Below, in pieces: positions 1 through 7,499 of a stretch of 12,045 nt of DNA (position 1 is the first letter of the stretch; every line of letters begins with the position of its first letter). The stretch lies in NCBI GenBank assembly GCA_023426625.1, contig JAFAAJ010000151.1, positions 1 through 12,045 on the forward strand, written 5' to 3'. A model generated the notes under the pieces. The model ran no database searches and had not been told where the DNA came from. It saw only the letters and a program-made list of their open reading frames with translations. This DNA comes from Bacteroidota bacterium (GTDB taxonomy: Bacteria; Bacteroidota; Bacteroidia; Flavobacteriales; Weeksellaceae). The position numbers and the translations under genes were made by a program.

Positions 1-1884
1 CAATTGCTTATAACTTCTTTGAATAAAATCTGTCAGTTCTTTTCCTTTCAAGAGATTTTGGGAAAGTTTAGCCAGGTCTAATGCGTATTTGATCATGCTT
101 TCCTTTTCTTCTGTATTTTCAGTTTTCAGGATCTGACCGGCAAGCTCACTGTTGGAATTCACCACAAGGTTATACATTTCAGGGAAGTTGCCCATTCCGA
201 ACATTCCGCCGCCACCTGTTGCCTGCATATCTTTCATTCTGCGCATGAATTCCGGTTGGGTAATCGTAAATGGAGCGTCATTGCTGTCAAGATCTTCCAA
301 TTGTACAGTGAACTTCACATCTTTTATCGCTTCCTCTACATTTCTTTTCAAAGACTCTTTTTCAGTGTCATTCAATTTAGAAATAACAGGTTCATCTTTC
401 TTGATCAGATTGTTGATGTGGTCTGCATCTACTCTTGCAAAAGAAATGTTCTCTTTTGAAGTTTCAAGCTTTTGGATCACGTGAGGAACGATAGGAGAGT
501 CTAAAAGAAGAACTTCATAGCCTTTGTCCTGTGCAGACTGAATATAACTGTGCTGCTCATCGGCATTGGAAGCATAAAGAATGATCAGTTTACCGTCTTT
601 ATCTGTTTGCAGAGGCTTGATCTTTTCGGTTAATTCATCCCATAAGAAATACTTGCCGTCTACAGTGGGATATAAAGTGAATTTATCGGATTTTTCAGCG
701 AATTTTTCTTCCGTTACAATTCCATATTCGATCACTACCTTGATGTCATTCCATTTTTTCTCATAATCTTCACGGTTTTCATTAATTAATGAAGACATTT
801 TATCGGCTACTTTTTTGGTGATGTATGAAGAAATTTTCTTCACCGCACCATCTGCCTGAAGATATGAACGTGAAACATTCAACGGGATGTCCGGAGAATC
901 GATCACTCCTCTAAGCAGCATCAGGAAATCAGGAACAATACCTTTTACCTCATCAGTAACGAATACCTGATTTTGGTATAATTGGATCTTATCTTTTTCA
1001 ATATTTAAGTTGTTGCTCAGTTTTGGGAAGAATAAAATACCGGTAAGGTTGAAAGGATAATCAACATTTAAGTGAATGTTGAAAAGTGGTTCCTCAAACT
1101 GCATTGGATACAATTCATGGTAGAATTTCATGTAATCCTCGTTGGTCAGATCACTTGGAGCGATCGTCCAGGCCGGATTCGGATTATTGATGATATTGTC
1201 TACTTCTTCCGTTTCGGCAACTGCATCTTCAGGAGCATCTTCCGGAAGTGGCAATGTATGTGTTCTTGTCCCGAATTTAATAGGAACAGGCATGAATTTA
1301 TTATACTTCAGCAGCAGCTCACGGATTTTTCCTTCTTCCAGAAACTCTGTAGAATCTTCTGCAATATGAAGGACGATCTCGGTTCCTCTGTCGGCTTTAT
1401 CTGTTGTTTCTTCCAGTGTGAATTCCGGACTTCCGTCACAGATCCAGCGAACAGCGGGTTCATCTTTATAAGATTTTGTAAGGATTTCCACTTTATCAGC
1501 GACCATGAAGGCAGAGTAGAATCCTAAACCGAAATGTCCGATGATTCCGGCATCTTTCGCAGTGTCTTTATATTTTTCCAGAAACTCTTCAGCTCCGGAG
1601 AAAGCAACCTGATTGATGTATTTTTCAACTTCTTCTCCGGTCATCCCGATTCCCTGATCAATAATGCGAAGTGTTTTCTGCTCCTTATCAATTTTTACCT
1701 CGATCTTTGGATTTCCATATTCTACTTTTGCCTCACCGATGTTGGTAAGGTGCTTTAATTTCAAGGTAGCATCAGTAGCATTGGAGATCAGCTCTCTTAA
1801 GAATATTTCGTGATCACTGTAAAGAAACTTTTTGATAAGTGGGAAAATGTTTTCCACAGATACATTAATATTTCCTTTAGTCAT
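1..1884 (-). CDS. htpG: Hsp90-family chaperone HtpG (3' end cut by window edge)
   Basis: ATP-dependent cytosolic chaperone of the Hsp90 family that remodels client proteins and acts with the DnaK system. The frame is open from the ATG at 1882-1884 to base 1, giving 628 codons with no stop. Family members are about 625-635 residues, so only a few residues are probably missing. The GHKL ATPase domain is clear: ELISNATDA at about 31-39 (E31 is the likely catalytic Glu, N35 the Mg ligand), DQGIGM with D76 contacting adenine, and the lid/G2 motif GHFGLGFYSAFMVAD at 116-130. The middle domain includes RGTEIVLHI, and a VSRSYLQ motif lies further downstream. Near the C-terminus is a Gly/Met-rich insert (TGGGGMFGMGNF, bases about 185-220) that I associate with Bacteroidota HtpG proteins. 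It is transcribed divergently from the 2016-3443 gene. Identification is secure; heat regulation is plausible but not demonstrated. Confidence 0.97.
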   Translation of the reverse strand, partial: MTKGNINVSVENIFPLIKKFLYSDHEIFLRELISNATDATLKLKHLTNIGEAKVEYGNPKIEVKIDKEQKTLRIIDQGIGMTGEEVEKYINQVAFSGAEEFLEKYKDTAKDAGIIGHFGLGFYSAFMVADKVEILTKSYKDEPAVRWICDGSPEFTLEETTDKADRGTEIVLHIAEDSTEFLEEGKIRELLLKYNKFMPVPIKFGTRTHTLPLPEDAPEDAVAETEEVDNIINNPNPAWTIAPSDLTNEDYMKFYHELYPMQFEEPLFNIHLNVDYPFNLTGILFFPKLSNNLNIEKDKIQLYQNQVFVTDEVKGIVPDFLMLLRGVIDSPDIPLNVSRSYLQADGAVKKISSYITKKVADKMSSLINENREDYEKKWNDIKVVIEYGIVTEEKFAEKSDKFTLYPTVDGKYFLWDELTEKIKPLQTDKDGKLIILYASNADEQHSYIQSAQDKGYEVLLLDSPIVPHVIQKLETSKENISFARVDADHINNLIKKDEPVISKLNDTEKESLKRNVEEAIKDVKFTVQLEDLDSNDAPFTITQPEFMRRMKDMQATGGGGMFGMGNFPEMYNLVVNSNSELAGQILKTENTEEKESMIKYALDLAKLSQNLLKGKELTDFIQRSYKQL

Positions 1885-1916
1885 AGTATTTGAGTTTTAA
1901 TTTTCAATTCATTTCT

Positions 1917-1955
1917 CAAAAAAAATACCAGATCAAAGAAAGTGACAGATTGACA
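1917..1955 (-). promoter_or_regulatory. Putative htpG promoter region with TGTCA direct repeat
   Basis: On the minus strand, TATTTTTTTTG (1927 down to 1917) resembles a stretched Bacteroidota -7 box (TAnnTTTG) and lies 32 bases before the htpG ATG. About 16-28 bases further upstream sit two copies of TGTCA (minus strand), at 1951-1955 and 1943-1947, eight bases apart. They fall where a -33 element would be expected. The assignment comes from position and resemblance only. The -7 match is imperfect because the T run is too long. Confidence 0.35.
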
Positions 1956-1988
1956 TTTTTTAATGGTGTTCCATCTGATGCTTTTAAT

Positions 1989-1996
1989 TATATTTA
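1989..1996 (+). promoter_or_regulatory. Candidate -7 box for the 2016 gene
   Basis: TATATTTA matches seven of the eight positions of the Bacteroidota -7 consensus TAnnTTTG. Nineteen bases separate it from the ATG at 2016, the same spacing as the candidate boxes of recA and pfkA. No convincing -33 element was found. The box supports choosing 2016 over the upstream in-frame ATG. Confidence 0.35.
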
Positions 1997-2015
1997 TCGC
2001 CTTATTAAATTATAT

Positions 2016-3443
2016 ATGGGAATTTTTGATTTTTTTAAAAAGAAAAACAATAAGCAGGAAAATATTGCTGTTCAGGCTCAAACTTATGAAAAAGAGGAAA
2101 CAGTAATTCTAAACAACGATGAAATGATAGAAGAGAAAGTTTCTTCAGTATCTGTTGAGGAGAAAAAAGAAAGTGACCTATACGAAAAAATTAAAATTTA
2201 TAATGAGTATATCGTCTATTCCATTGCTTTACAGCTAAGAGGTGATTATGCTCCAATTTCAGCTTTCCAAAAGGAAAACGGGGAAGTCGACGGATTTTTG
2301 TATCTGATCAAGGATGAATCTTATACCCTTACTGCACAACAGGTAATTGATAAAATGCAGGAAAAATTTGAGAATGAGCTTAAAGAAGGGAAAATAAGAT
2401 CTTATGTCATCTTATATCACTCTCAGTTTGATCATAATGGAAATCATGCACTGGCTACAAGAGATGAGGAGCTTAAAGCTATTTCTGTAGCTTATCATTT
2501 CCAGAATGATGACAAATCAACGATAGGACTGCCTTATGTTTTTGAAAAAGATGAGATCAGCTACAGAGGATTTGCAGAATTTTCTCCCGAGGAAAATAAT
2601 GAGATCATGAATACTCAATTGACAGAAGGAAAGGATTACTTTACAAGCAAAGAAGAAATTGAGGTTCCAGAGAGTATTAACGAAGCGGGGATCAAAATAA
2701 AAAAATCGAATGCTAATACCTTGGCAAACACCTGGAGCGGAATTTTCGGATACGAAAAGTTTCAGAACACCAATATCTCCAATTATCTTGTGCAAACTAT
2801 GGCTTTATGCAGAATGGAAGGTGCGGAGTATGAGAAAGAGAAAATCAATTTTACAGAGTTTCAGGATGTGACTTTTAAAACCGTTTTTTCGGAAGAGTTC
2901 AGTACGATTTTTCCTGAAGTGAAAACGGATTATGCATTGGATTTTGAAACAAAGGAGATCAACGAGTGGGAAAATGCAAGTAATATGGAAGCTATTGTGG
3001 CAGGTTCCGGCAGAGATACTTTCGGATTGTGGTTTTATGCTACGGACTATGCTAAAAACAAGGATGTTTATCTGACGCAGAAAAATCTAAATATTAACAT
3101 AAGCGGAATTATCTTCGTATTGGATATTCATAAGAATTTTGATCTTCCGGACGGAACCAAAATGGGAGAGGATTTTACAGCGTATATGCCGAATAAAGAT
3201 GTTCCGAATTATGCATGCTTCGATTTTATCGGTAAACTTATAGATTTCAGGGAAACAGAAGTATTGCCGGATAAAAGTGTTAAAGGATATATTTTAAAAC
3301 TGAAACTGATCAACAATGAGGAAATGGAGGACTTCTTCACCATTGATGTTTTTGTGAATAAAGAAAACATGAGATTCGAGACGTTGACAAAAGGAATGAT
3401 GCTTACGGGCGCGGTTCAGTTTCAGGGTAAAATTTCAGAATAA
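2016..3443 (+). CDS. Conserved-looking cytoplasmic protein of unknown function
   Basis: I do not recognise this 475-residue protein. It has no signal peptide or membrane segment, so it is probably cytoplasmic. The N-terminus (MGIFDFFKKK) is a short amphipathic, Lys-rich segment common in Bacteroidota proteins of this kind. It is followed by about 50 low-complexity, Glu/Lys-rich residues, then a mixed alpha/beta region (about 60-190), a middle region (about 190-330), and a C-terminal domain (about 331-475) that begins with SGRDTFGLWFYATDYA and alternates hydrophobic strands. I chose the ATG at 2016. The frame also offers an ATG at 1890, but that adds 42 residues of poor composition and would lie across the divergent htpG promoter. 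A promoter-like box sits 19 bases before 2016. The stop abuts a bidirectional terminator shared with recA. Stress or cell-envelope roles cannot be inferred from sequence. Confidence 0.85.
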   Translation: MGIFDFFKKKNNKQENIAVQAQTYEKEETVILNNDEMIEEKVSSVSVEEKKESDLYEKIKIYNEYIVYSIALQLRGDYAPISAFQKENGEVDGFLYLIKDESYTLTAQQVIDKMQEKFENELKEGKIRSYVILYHSQFDHNGNHALATRDEELKAISVAYHFQNDDKSTIGLPYVFEKDEISYRGFAEFSPEENNEIMNTQLTEGKDYFTSKEEIEVPESINEAGIKIKKSNANTLANTWSGIFGYEKFQNTNISNYLVQTMALCRMEGAEYEKEKINFTEFQDVTFKTVFSEEFSTIFPEVKTDYALDFETKEINEWENASNMEAIVAGSGRDTFGLWFYATDYAKNKDVYLTQKNLNINISGIIFVLDIHKNFDLPDGTKMGEDFTAYMPNKDVPNYACFDFIGKLIDFRETEVLPDKSVKGYILKLKLINNEEMEDFFTIDVFVNKENMRFETLTKGMMLTGAVQFQGKISE

Positions 3444-3475
3444 AAAGCGGCCTGGATTTCCAAGCCGTTTTTTTG
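3441..3475. terminator. Bidirectional intrinsic terminator between convergent genes
   Basis: An inverted repeat pairs CGGC (3448-3451) with GCCG (3464-3467) and TGG (3453-3455) with CCA (3460-3462), with one C/A mismatch and an ATTT loop. A run of seven T follows on the plus strand (3468-3474) and a run of five A precedes it (T on the minus strand). It can therefore end transcription of both the 2016-3443 gene and recA, whose stop codon begins at 3478. Confidence 0.85.
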
Positions 3476-4477
3476 TTATTTATTTTTCAATTCTTCTTTG
3501 ATTTTGTTTTCAAGTTCTTCTGCAAGTTCCGGATTGTCTTTTAAAACATCTTTTACCGCATCTCTACCTTGTCCTAATTTCGTGTCTTCATAGCTGAACC
3601 AAGAACCGCTTTTCTTCACAATTCCCATTTCTACCGCCTGATCCAGAATTTCCCCTGTTTTAGAAACCCCTTCTCCGTACATGATATCAAATTCAGCTTG
3701 CTTGAAAGGTGGTGCTACCTTGTTTTTAACAATCTTTACTTTCACACGGCTTCCGATAGCTTCGTCTCCCTGTTTGATGGGAGCACTTGCCTTTCTGATA
3801 TCTACTCTTACAGAAGCGTAGAATTTCAAAGCGTTACCTCCGGTTGTTGTTTCAGGATTTCCGAACATTACCCCGATCTTTTCTCTCAACTGGTTGATGA
3901 AAATTACCGTACATTTTGTTCTGGATATTGTAGCCGTCAGTTTTCTCAATGCCTGTGACATCAGTCTTGCATGAAGTCCCATTTTGGAATCTCCCATTTC
4001 ACCTTCGATCTCGGCTTTTGGAGTAAGAGCAGCTACAGAGTCAATTACGACAATGTCAATAGCTCCTGAACGGATAAGATTATCGGCAATTTCCAAAGCC
4101 TGTTCTCCGTTATCCGGTTGAGAAATGATTAAGTTTTCAAGATCGATTCCCAGTTTCGCAGCGTAAGTTCTGTCGAAAGCGTGCTCAGCATCAATGAAAG
4201 CTGCAATTCCGCCTGCTTTTTGAGCTTCAGCAATAGCATGAAGGGTTAAAGTTGTTTTTCCTGAAGATTCAGGACCGTAATTTTCAATGATTCTACCTCT
4301 TGGATATCCTCCAACACCTAATGCGATGTCTAATCCTAAAGATCCGGAAGGGATCACTTCAATGGTATTATCAACGGAACTGTCTCCCAAAGTCATTACA
4401 GTTCCTTTTCCGTACGTTTTATCTAGCTTGTCAAGCACTAAAGCCAGTGCTTTTTTCTTATCGTCAATGTTGCTCAT
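3476..4477 (-). CDS. recA: Recombinase RecA
   Basis: ATP-dependent DNA strand-exchange protein central to homologous recombination, and coprotease for LexA-type repressors where these exist. At 333 residues it is typical length. Visible features: Walker A GPESSGKT (68-75), FIDAEHA with catalytic Glu98, Walker B VVIDS (143-147), loop L1 around EGEMGDSKMGLHAR (158-171), the Gln196 sensor in FINQLREK, and loop L2 with FGNPETTTGG (205-214). The C-terminus is short and acidic/Lys-rich (EELENKIKEELKNK). The start is the ATG at 4475-4477, followed by SNIDDKKKALALVLDKLDK, the usual N-terminal helix. No recX or lexA gene lies next to it. The upstream neighbour in the same direction is the DUF2236 gene, 145 bases away, so recA probably has its own promoter. 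Confidence 0.99.
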   Translation of the reverse strand: MSNIDDKKKALALVLDKLDKTYGKGTVMTLGDSSVDNTIEVIPSGSLGLDIALGVGGYPRGRIIENYGPESSGKTTLTLHAIAEAQKAGGIAAFIDAEHAFDRTYAAKLGIDLENLIISQPDNGEQALEIADNLIRSGAIDIVVIDSVAALTPKAEIEGEMGDSKMGLHARLMSQALRKLTATISRTKCTVIFINQLREKIGVMFGNPETTTGGNALKFYASVRVDIRKASAPIKQGDEAIGSRVKVKIVKNKVAPPFKQAEFDIMYGEGVSKTGEILDQAVEMGIVKKSGSWFSYEDTKLGQGRDAVKDVLKDNPELAEELENKIKEELKNK

Positions 4478-4496
4478 CTGTATAAAAATAATTTCT

Positions 4497-4504
4497 CAAA
4501 AATA
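4497..4504 (-). promoter_or_regulatory. recA: Candidate recA -7 promoter box
   Basis: TATTTTTG on the minus strand is an exact match to the Bacteroidota -7 consensus TAnnTTTG, with 19 bases between it and the recA ATG. A TTTTG lies 14 bases upstream, shorter than the usual 17-23 base spacing to a -33 element, so the upstream half is uncertain. No SOS-box-like palindrome was recognised in the 145-base upstream region. Confidence 0.5.
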
Positions 4505-4622
4505 CATAATTAAAATTTCAAAAGCTAATATTATTTACGCTGAAAAGCCGTTTTTATAGTTAAAAATTGATAAAATTTCACAGCCTATATCATTTTGAAC
4601 GCAAGAGATAAAAATATATAAA

Positions 4623-5819
4623 TTAGTGAAAATTAGAGCCTTTTGTGATCTTTAAATAATCATCCAATACTTTCAGATGTTTTTTATTGCCTGATCTGAT
4701 CTGCGCTTCGCGACTTGCAATGGCAGTATAGATTTTATTGAAAAATCTTTTGGTTTTTGGAAAGACATTTTTATTGGAAACTTCCGGGATCTGTAATCTT
4801 TGGCAGGTGTCTTCATCTAGTAAAAGCCAGGTACAGCAAATATGAAGGTATCGTAAATTTCTTCGTTGAAACTGAAATTTTAAGATCGGATTCTTCAGAG
4901 ATTCATCTAGTAATGAATGTGCCAATAATACAGAATCCTTATCAGAAGGCGGTTGGATAGAAGTCCATAAATAGAAATATTCCGTAGCCTGTTTTTTATT
5001 ATCCGGAAGAAGATGTTCCGGAATTCCCAATAGGTATCCGATGTATTTCCATAAGTGAAACATTCCTTTTTCTTCTTCTTCAGAAAAAGTATTGCCTAAT
5101 TTCAGCAAACTGTGCAGAAACACCAGACTGAACCCGAAATAAGTAGCCATCATATCCCAGGAATTAATAGGTTCTCCCCAGTTTTTAGTGTCCCAGTTTT
5201 TATAATACTTTTTAATGGAAATTCTGGCGTAAGAATGGATGAGTCTGGTTTTAATGGCAAATTCATAACCTTTAGCATGGATTTCCAGAGCATTGTAACG
5301 CGTTACGTTTACCCAAAAATCCAAAGTTTCGGAGAGACGTTTTACAGCCCCTTTTTTCAGGGCTTCTGTTGCGATAAGAGGTTTGTTGAGGTAGGCATAA
5401 TCATAACCTCCGATGAGACAGTAATCTCTTAATGAAATCAAAGCATCTAGACCGCTTCTCATGCAAAGTTCGGCACCGCTTTTCAGTAGATTTTCATCCA
5501 GCCAGTCCGGTTTTTTCTGTGTTTGGGAAAACAGTTTTTTTACACTTTCGGGAACATTGTCATGCTCGGTAACTCCGTTTCGAATATACAGTTCGATCTC
5601 TCTCGAAGCTTCATGGAATTTTTTAGATCCATAAACATCTTTCACCACTTCATCACCCACTTCATCCACATGATAGTAATAAGACGCAAATTTTTCAAAG
5701 TCATTAAAATTCACATCAGCTCCAGAAAATTCGATGAGCTGTTTGCCGTTTCCTTTTTCCCAGAAACTTTTGAAGTGAGGAGCATCTTTAAATCTTGGCT
5801 GTAAAACAGTTTTTTCCAT
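4623..5819 (-). CDS. DUF2236 / MpaB- and Lcp-like putative haem oxygenase
   Basis: A 398-residue protein of the DUF2236 family, which includes the b-type-haem rubber oxygenase Lcp (latex-clearing protein) and the fungal oxygenase MpaB. Family hallmarks in order: KPDWLDE (103-109), KTRLIHSYAR (190-199) with His195 as the expected proximal haem ligand, WDMMATYFGFSLV (221-233), and WKYIGYLLGIPEHLLP (257-272). There is no export signal at the N-terminus, so it is probably cytoplasmic, unlike secreted Lcp. The natural substrate is unknown and rubber cleavage should not be assumed; most family members are uncharacterised. The ATG at 5817-5819 gives MEKTVLQPRF and is the only plausible start. It is followed by recA after 145 bases with no obvious terminator, so readthrough into recA is possible. 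It is divergent from the AT-rich gene at 6084. Confidence 0.85.
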   Translation of the reverse strand: MEKTVLQPRFKDAPHFKSFWEKGNGKQLIEFSGADVNFNDFEKFASYYYHVDEVGDEVVKDVYGSKKFHEASREIELYIRNGVTEHDNVPESVKKLFSQTQKKPDWLDENLLKSGAELCMRSGLDALISLRDYCLIGGYDYAYLNKPLIATEALKKGAVKRLSETLDFWVNVTRYNALEIHAKGYEFAIKTRLIHSYARISIKKYYKNWDTKNWGEPINSWDMMATYFGFSLVFLHSLLKLGNTFSEEEEKGMFHLWKYIGYLLGIPEHLLPDNKKQATEYFYLWTSIQPPSDKDSVLLAHSLLDESLKNPILKFQFQRRNLRYLHICCTWLLLDEDTCQRLQIPEVSNKNVFPKTKRFFNKIYTAIASREAQIRSGNKKHLKVLDDYLKITKGSNFH

Positions 5820-6083
5820 TCCATTAAAATTACAATTTTCACACCGAAATTCTTTGATGAGATTTGTCAGCTTGTTTTACATCAATCCCCGTTCAATCCT
5901 CTTTACAATTTCAAGAATTAGTTCTTAAAATACCACAAAAGGGTAATTTTTTCATGTGTAAAAAATCCCAACATTTGTGTAACTGATAACCATGAGAATT
6001 TGTTTTAAGACTTTTGATCTTATGGTTGTTGTTTATAGTAAAATGAAAAAATAATTTAATAATAATCATAAAACTAAGAAATC
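5820..6083. other. 264-base divergent intergenic region
   Basis: This spacer should hold promoters for the DUF2236 gene (minus) and the AT-rich orphan (plus). I saw no clean TAnnTTTG box for either. The notable structure is a bulged inverted repeat on the plus-strand side: AACCA (5988-5992) can pair with TGGTT (6023-6027), and the inner TAAGA/TCTTA arms (about 6006-6022) flank CTTTTGA. It may be an operator or part of the leader. No small coding frame stood out. Confidence 0.4.
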
Positions 6084-7457
6084 ATGAAAACAAAAATTAT
6101 ACTGCTATTCCTGATCGGAGGGTTGGGGATGGCGTTTGGACAAAAAAATCGCCACGTTTCTTCTACTAAAAATGGCTATAATTCTTTAGAAATATGCATT
6201 AACCCATTTGATAAAGATAGTTACCCTTCTGGATTTAAATTAGAAAAAGGAAGTACCATAAAATTTGTAATTAGTAATGTTAATCCTTTAAAAGTAATAG
6301 ATAGTAACATAGAAGCTAAAGGTGAAAATTTTCAATTTGAAATTCCTAAATCAATTAGTGATAAATTTATCACAGACAGTTTACAGTCTACTTCAGGTTC
6401 TTTTAATTCTGAAGAAAGTTTTATTACTGAATACAAAAAGCTGTTAGAAAAGGCTTCCAGTATAGAAAAAAAAGCAAATCTAAATAATATTTTGGTTGAA
6501 TTACTTGGAGATAATAACTTTATAAAGAATGTTATTTCAGTTAAAGATCTTGCAAAAAAAATATATGAAAACACATATGAAATAGATACTCCGATAGAAA
6601 AAGACATATTGGAATTACAGAAATCATATGTGAAATTGAAAAAACTTTATAAAGATGTTAATTCAAGAGCCGATAATATTTCTTTGTCAGGTACAATTAG
6701 TGTTAATGGTTCTAATGCAAAAATTAATGATGTAAAGGTAAGTTCCACTAATGTTATGTTTGAAGAAGAAATGAATTCTGCGAAGAAAATTAATGATATC
6801 ATTAGTGATGAAAAGAAGAAAAATGAGTTGATAAATAAAGCATATGCAGGAAAAAAAACATATGAAACTATAAAAAATGATGATTTCGTTACATTTACTA
6901 AGGCAACTCAATTAACAGATGATGAAATAGTGATAACTCCTGTTCTTTTAGGAAAAGATAATAAAGAGTTAGAGAAATTTGAGCCTATAAAAATTACAAC
7001 ATTTGGTGGAGTAAAAGTTAATTTCAGTACTGGTTATATGTTAAGTTTTATAGGAGATGATAATTATCTTTTAAAATATAGTAGTGATGGTAAACGTAGT
7101 GGTGTTTACGAAAATGAAAAAAATAGTATTACACATGCGCTCGGTGTTTTAGCTCATGTATTTTGGGACTGGGAGAAGACAGGAATGTTTGGTATATCAT
7201 CAGGAATTAGTATTAATACGGATGCAAAGCTCAATTTTTATGCAGGGCTTTCAGTCGCCTTTTTAGAAAAGAATAGGTTGGTTTTTACAGGAGGGCTTTC
7301 TTTTGTGAATGTAAAAAAGCTTAATAGAAATAATTTATATACTAATAATGATTTTATTAATCCTGATTATATAGATATTTCCTACTCTGAAATTTATAAA
7401 CCAGCTGTTTTCTTTGCTGTAACTTATAATTTATTTAATAATAATTCTGAAAAATAA
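6084..7457 (+). CDS. Exported orphan protein with probable C-terminal beta-barrel
   Basis: I do not recognise this 457-residue protein. It starts with a clear Sec signal peptide (MKTKIILLFLIGGLGMAFGQ, likely cleavage after Gly19). Next come a beta-rich segment (about 33-90), a charged helical region (about 108-195), a short beta segment around LSGTISVNG (201-209), and a second Lys/Glu-rich helix (about 225-265). From about 302 to 451 there are alternating hydrophobic/aromatic strands with turns (for example FGGVKVNFSTGYMLSF, then FYAGLSVAFLE, LVFTGGLSFVNV, AVFFAVTYNLF). These suggest a small outer-membrane beta-barrel carrying a periplasmic or surface N-terminal part. Base composition is strikingly AT-rich: a hand count of 6241-6300 gives 13 G/C in 60, with many AAA, AAT and ATA codons, unlike flanking genes. 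That suggests recent acquisition or weak constraint. It stands alone in its orientation and converges on the PH-domain gene 42 bases away. Confidence 0.85.
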   Translation: MKTKIILLFLIGGLGMAFGQKNRHVSSTKNGYNSLEICINPFDKDSYPSGFKLEKGSTIKFVISNVNPLKVIDSNIEAKGENFQFEIPKSISDKFITDSLQSTSGSFNSEESFITEYKKLLEKASSIEKKANLNNILVELLGDNNFIKNVISVKDLAKKIYENTYEIDTPIEKDILELQKSYVKLKKLYKDVNSRADNISLSGTISVNGSNAKINDVKVSSTNVMFEEEMNSAKKINDIISDEKKKNELINKAYAGKKTYETIKNDDFVTFTKATQLTDDEIVITPVLLGKDNKELEKFEPIKITTFGGVKVNFSTGYMLSFIGDDNYLLKYSSDGKRSGVYENEKNSITHALGVLAHVFWDWEKTGMFGISSGISINTDAKLNFYAGLSVAFLEKNRLVFTGGLSFVNVKKLNRNNLYTNNDFINPDYIDISYSEIYKPAVFFAVTYNLFNNNSEK

Positions 7458-7499
7458 TTAATTAATGTTTTTCATTATTGCAGGAACTTTAAAATATTT

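Noticed and set aside
152..1758. Several plus-strand open frames of 60-150 codons
   Set aside because: They lie antisense to htpG, which is open across the whole stretch with family motifs; the plus-strand translations have no domain character.
1950..1955. TTGACA on the plus strand as a sigma70-type -35 box
   Set aside because: Bacteroidota promoters do not use this element, and the nearest -7-like box (1989) is too far away.
1890..2015. 42-codon N-terminal extension of the 2016 gene from an ATG at 1890
   Set aside because: It would cover the htpG/2016 divergent promoter region, and the residues look unlike a protein start; MGIFDFFKKK at 2016 is a typical N-terminus with a promoter-like box before it.
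4537..4555. Small hairpin ACGCT-GAAA-AGC(C)GT followed by T5 on the plus strand, considered a terminator
   Set aside because: No plus-strand gene ends nearby and the stem is very short with a bulge; in the minus direction, where genes are transcribed, no T run follows.
3698..4559. Plus-strand open frames opposite recA
   Set aside because: They are shadows of the highly constrained recA gene, with no independent start signal or protein character.
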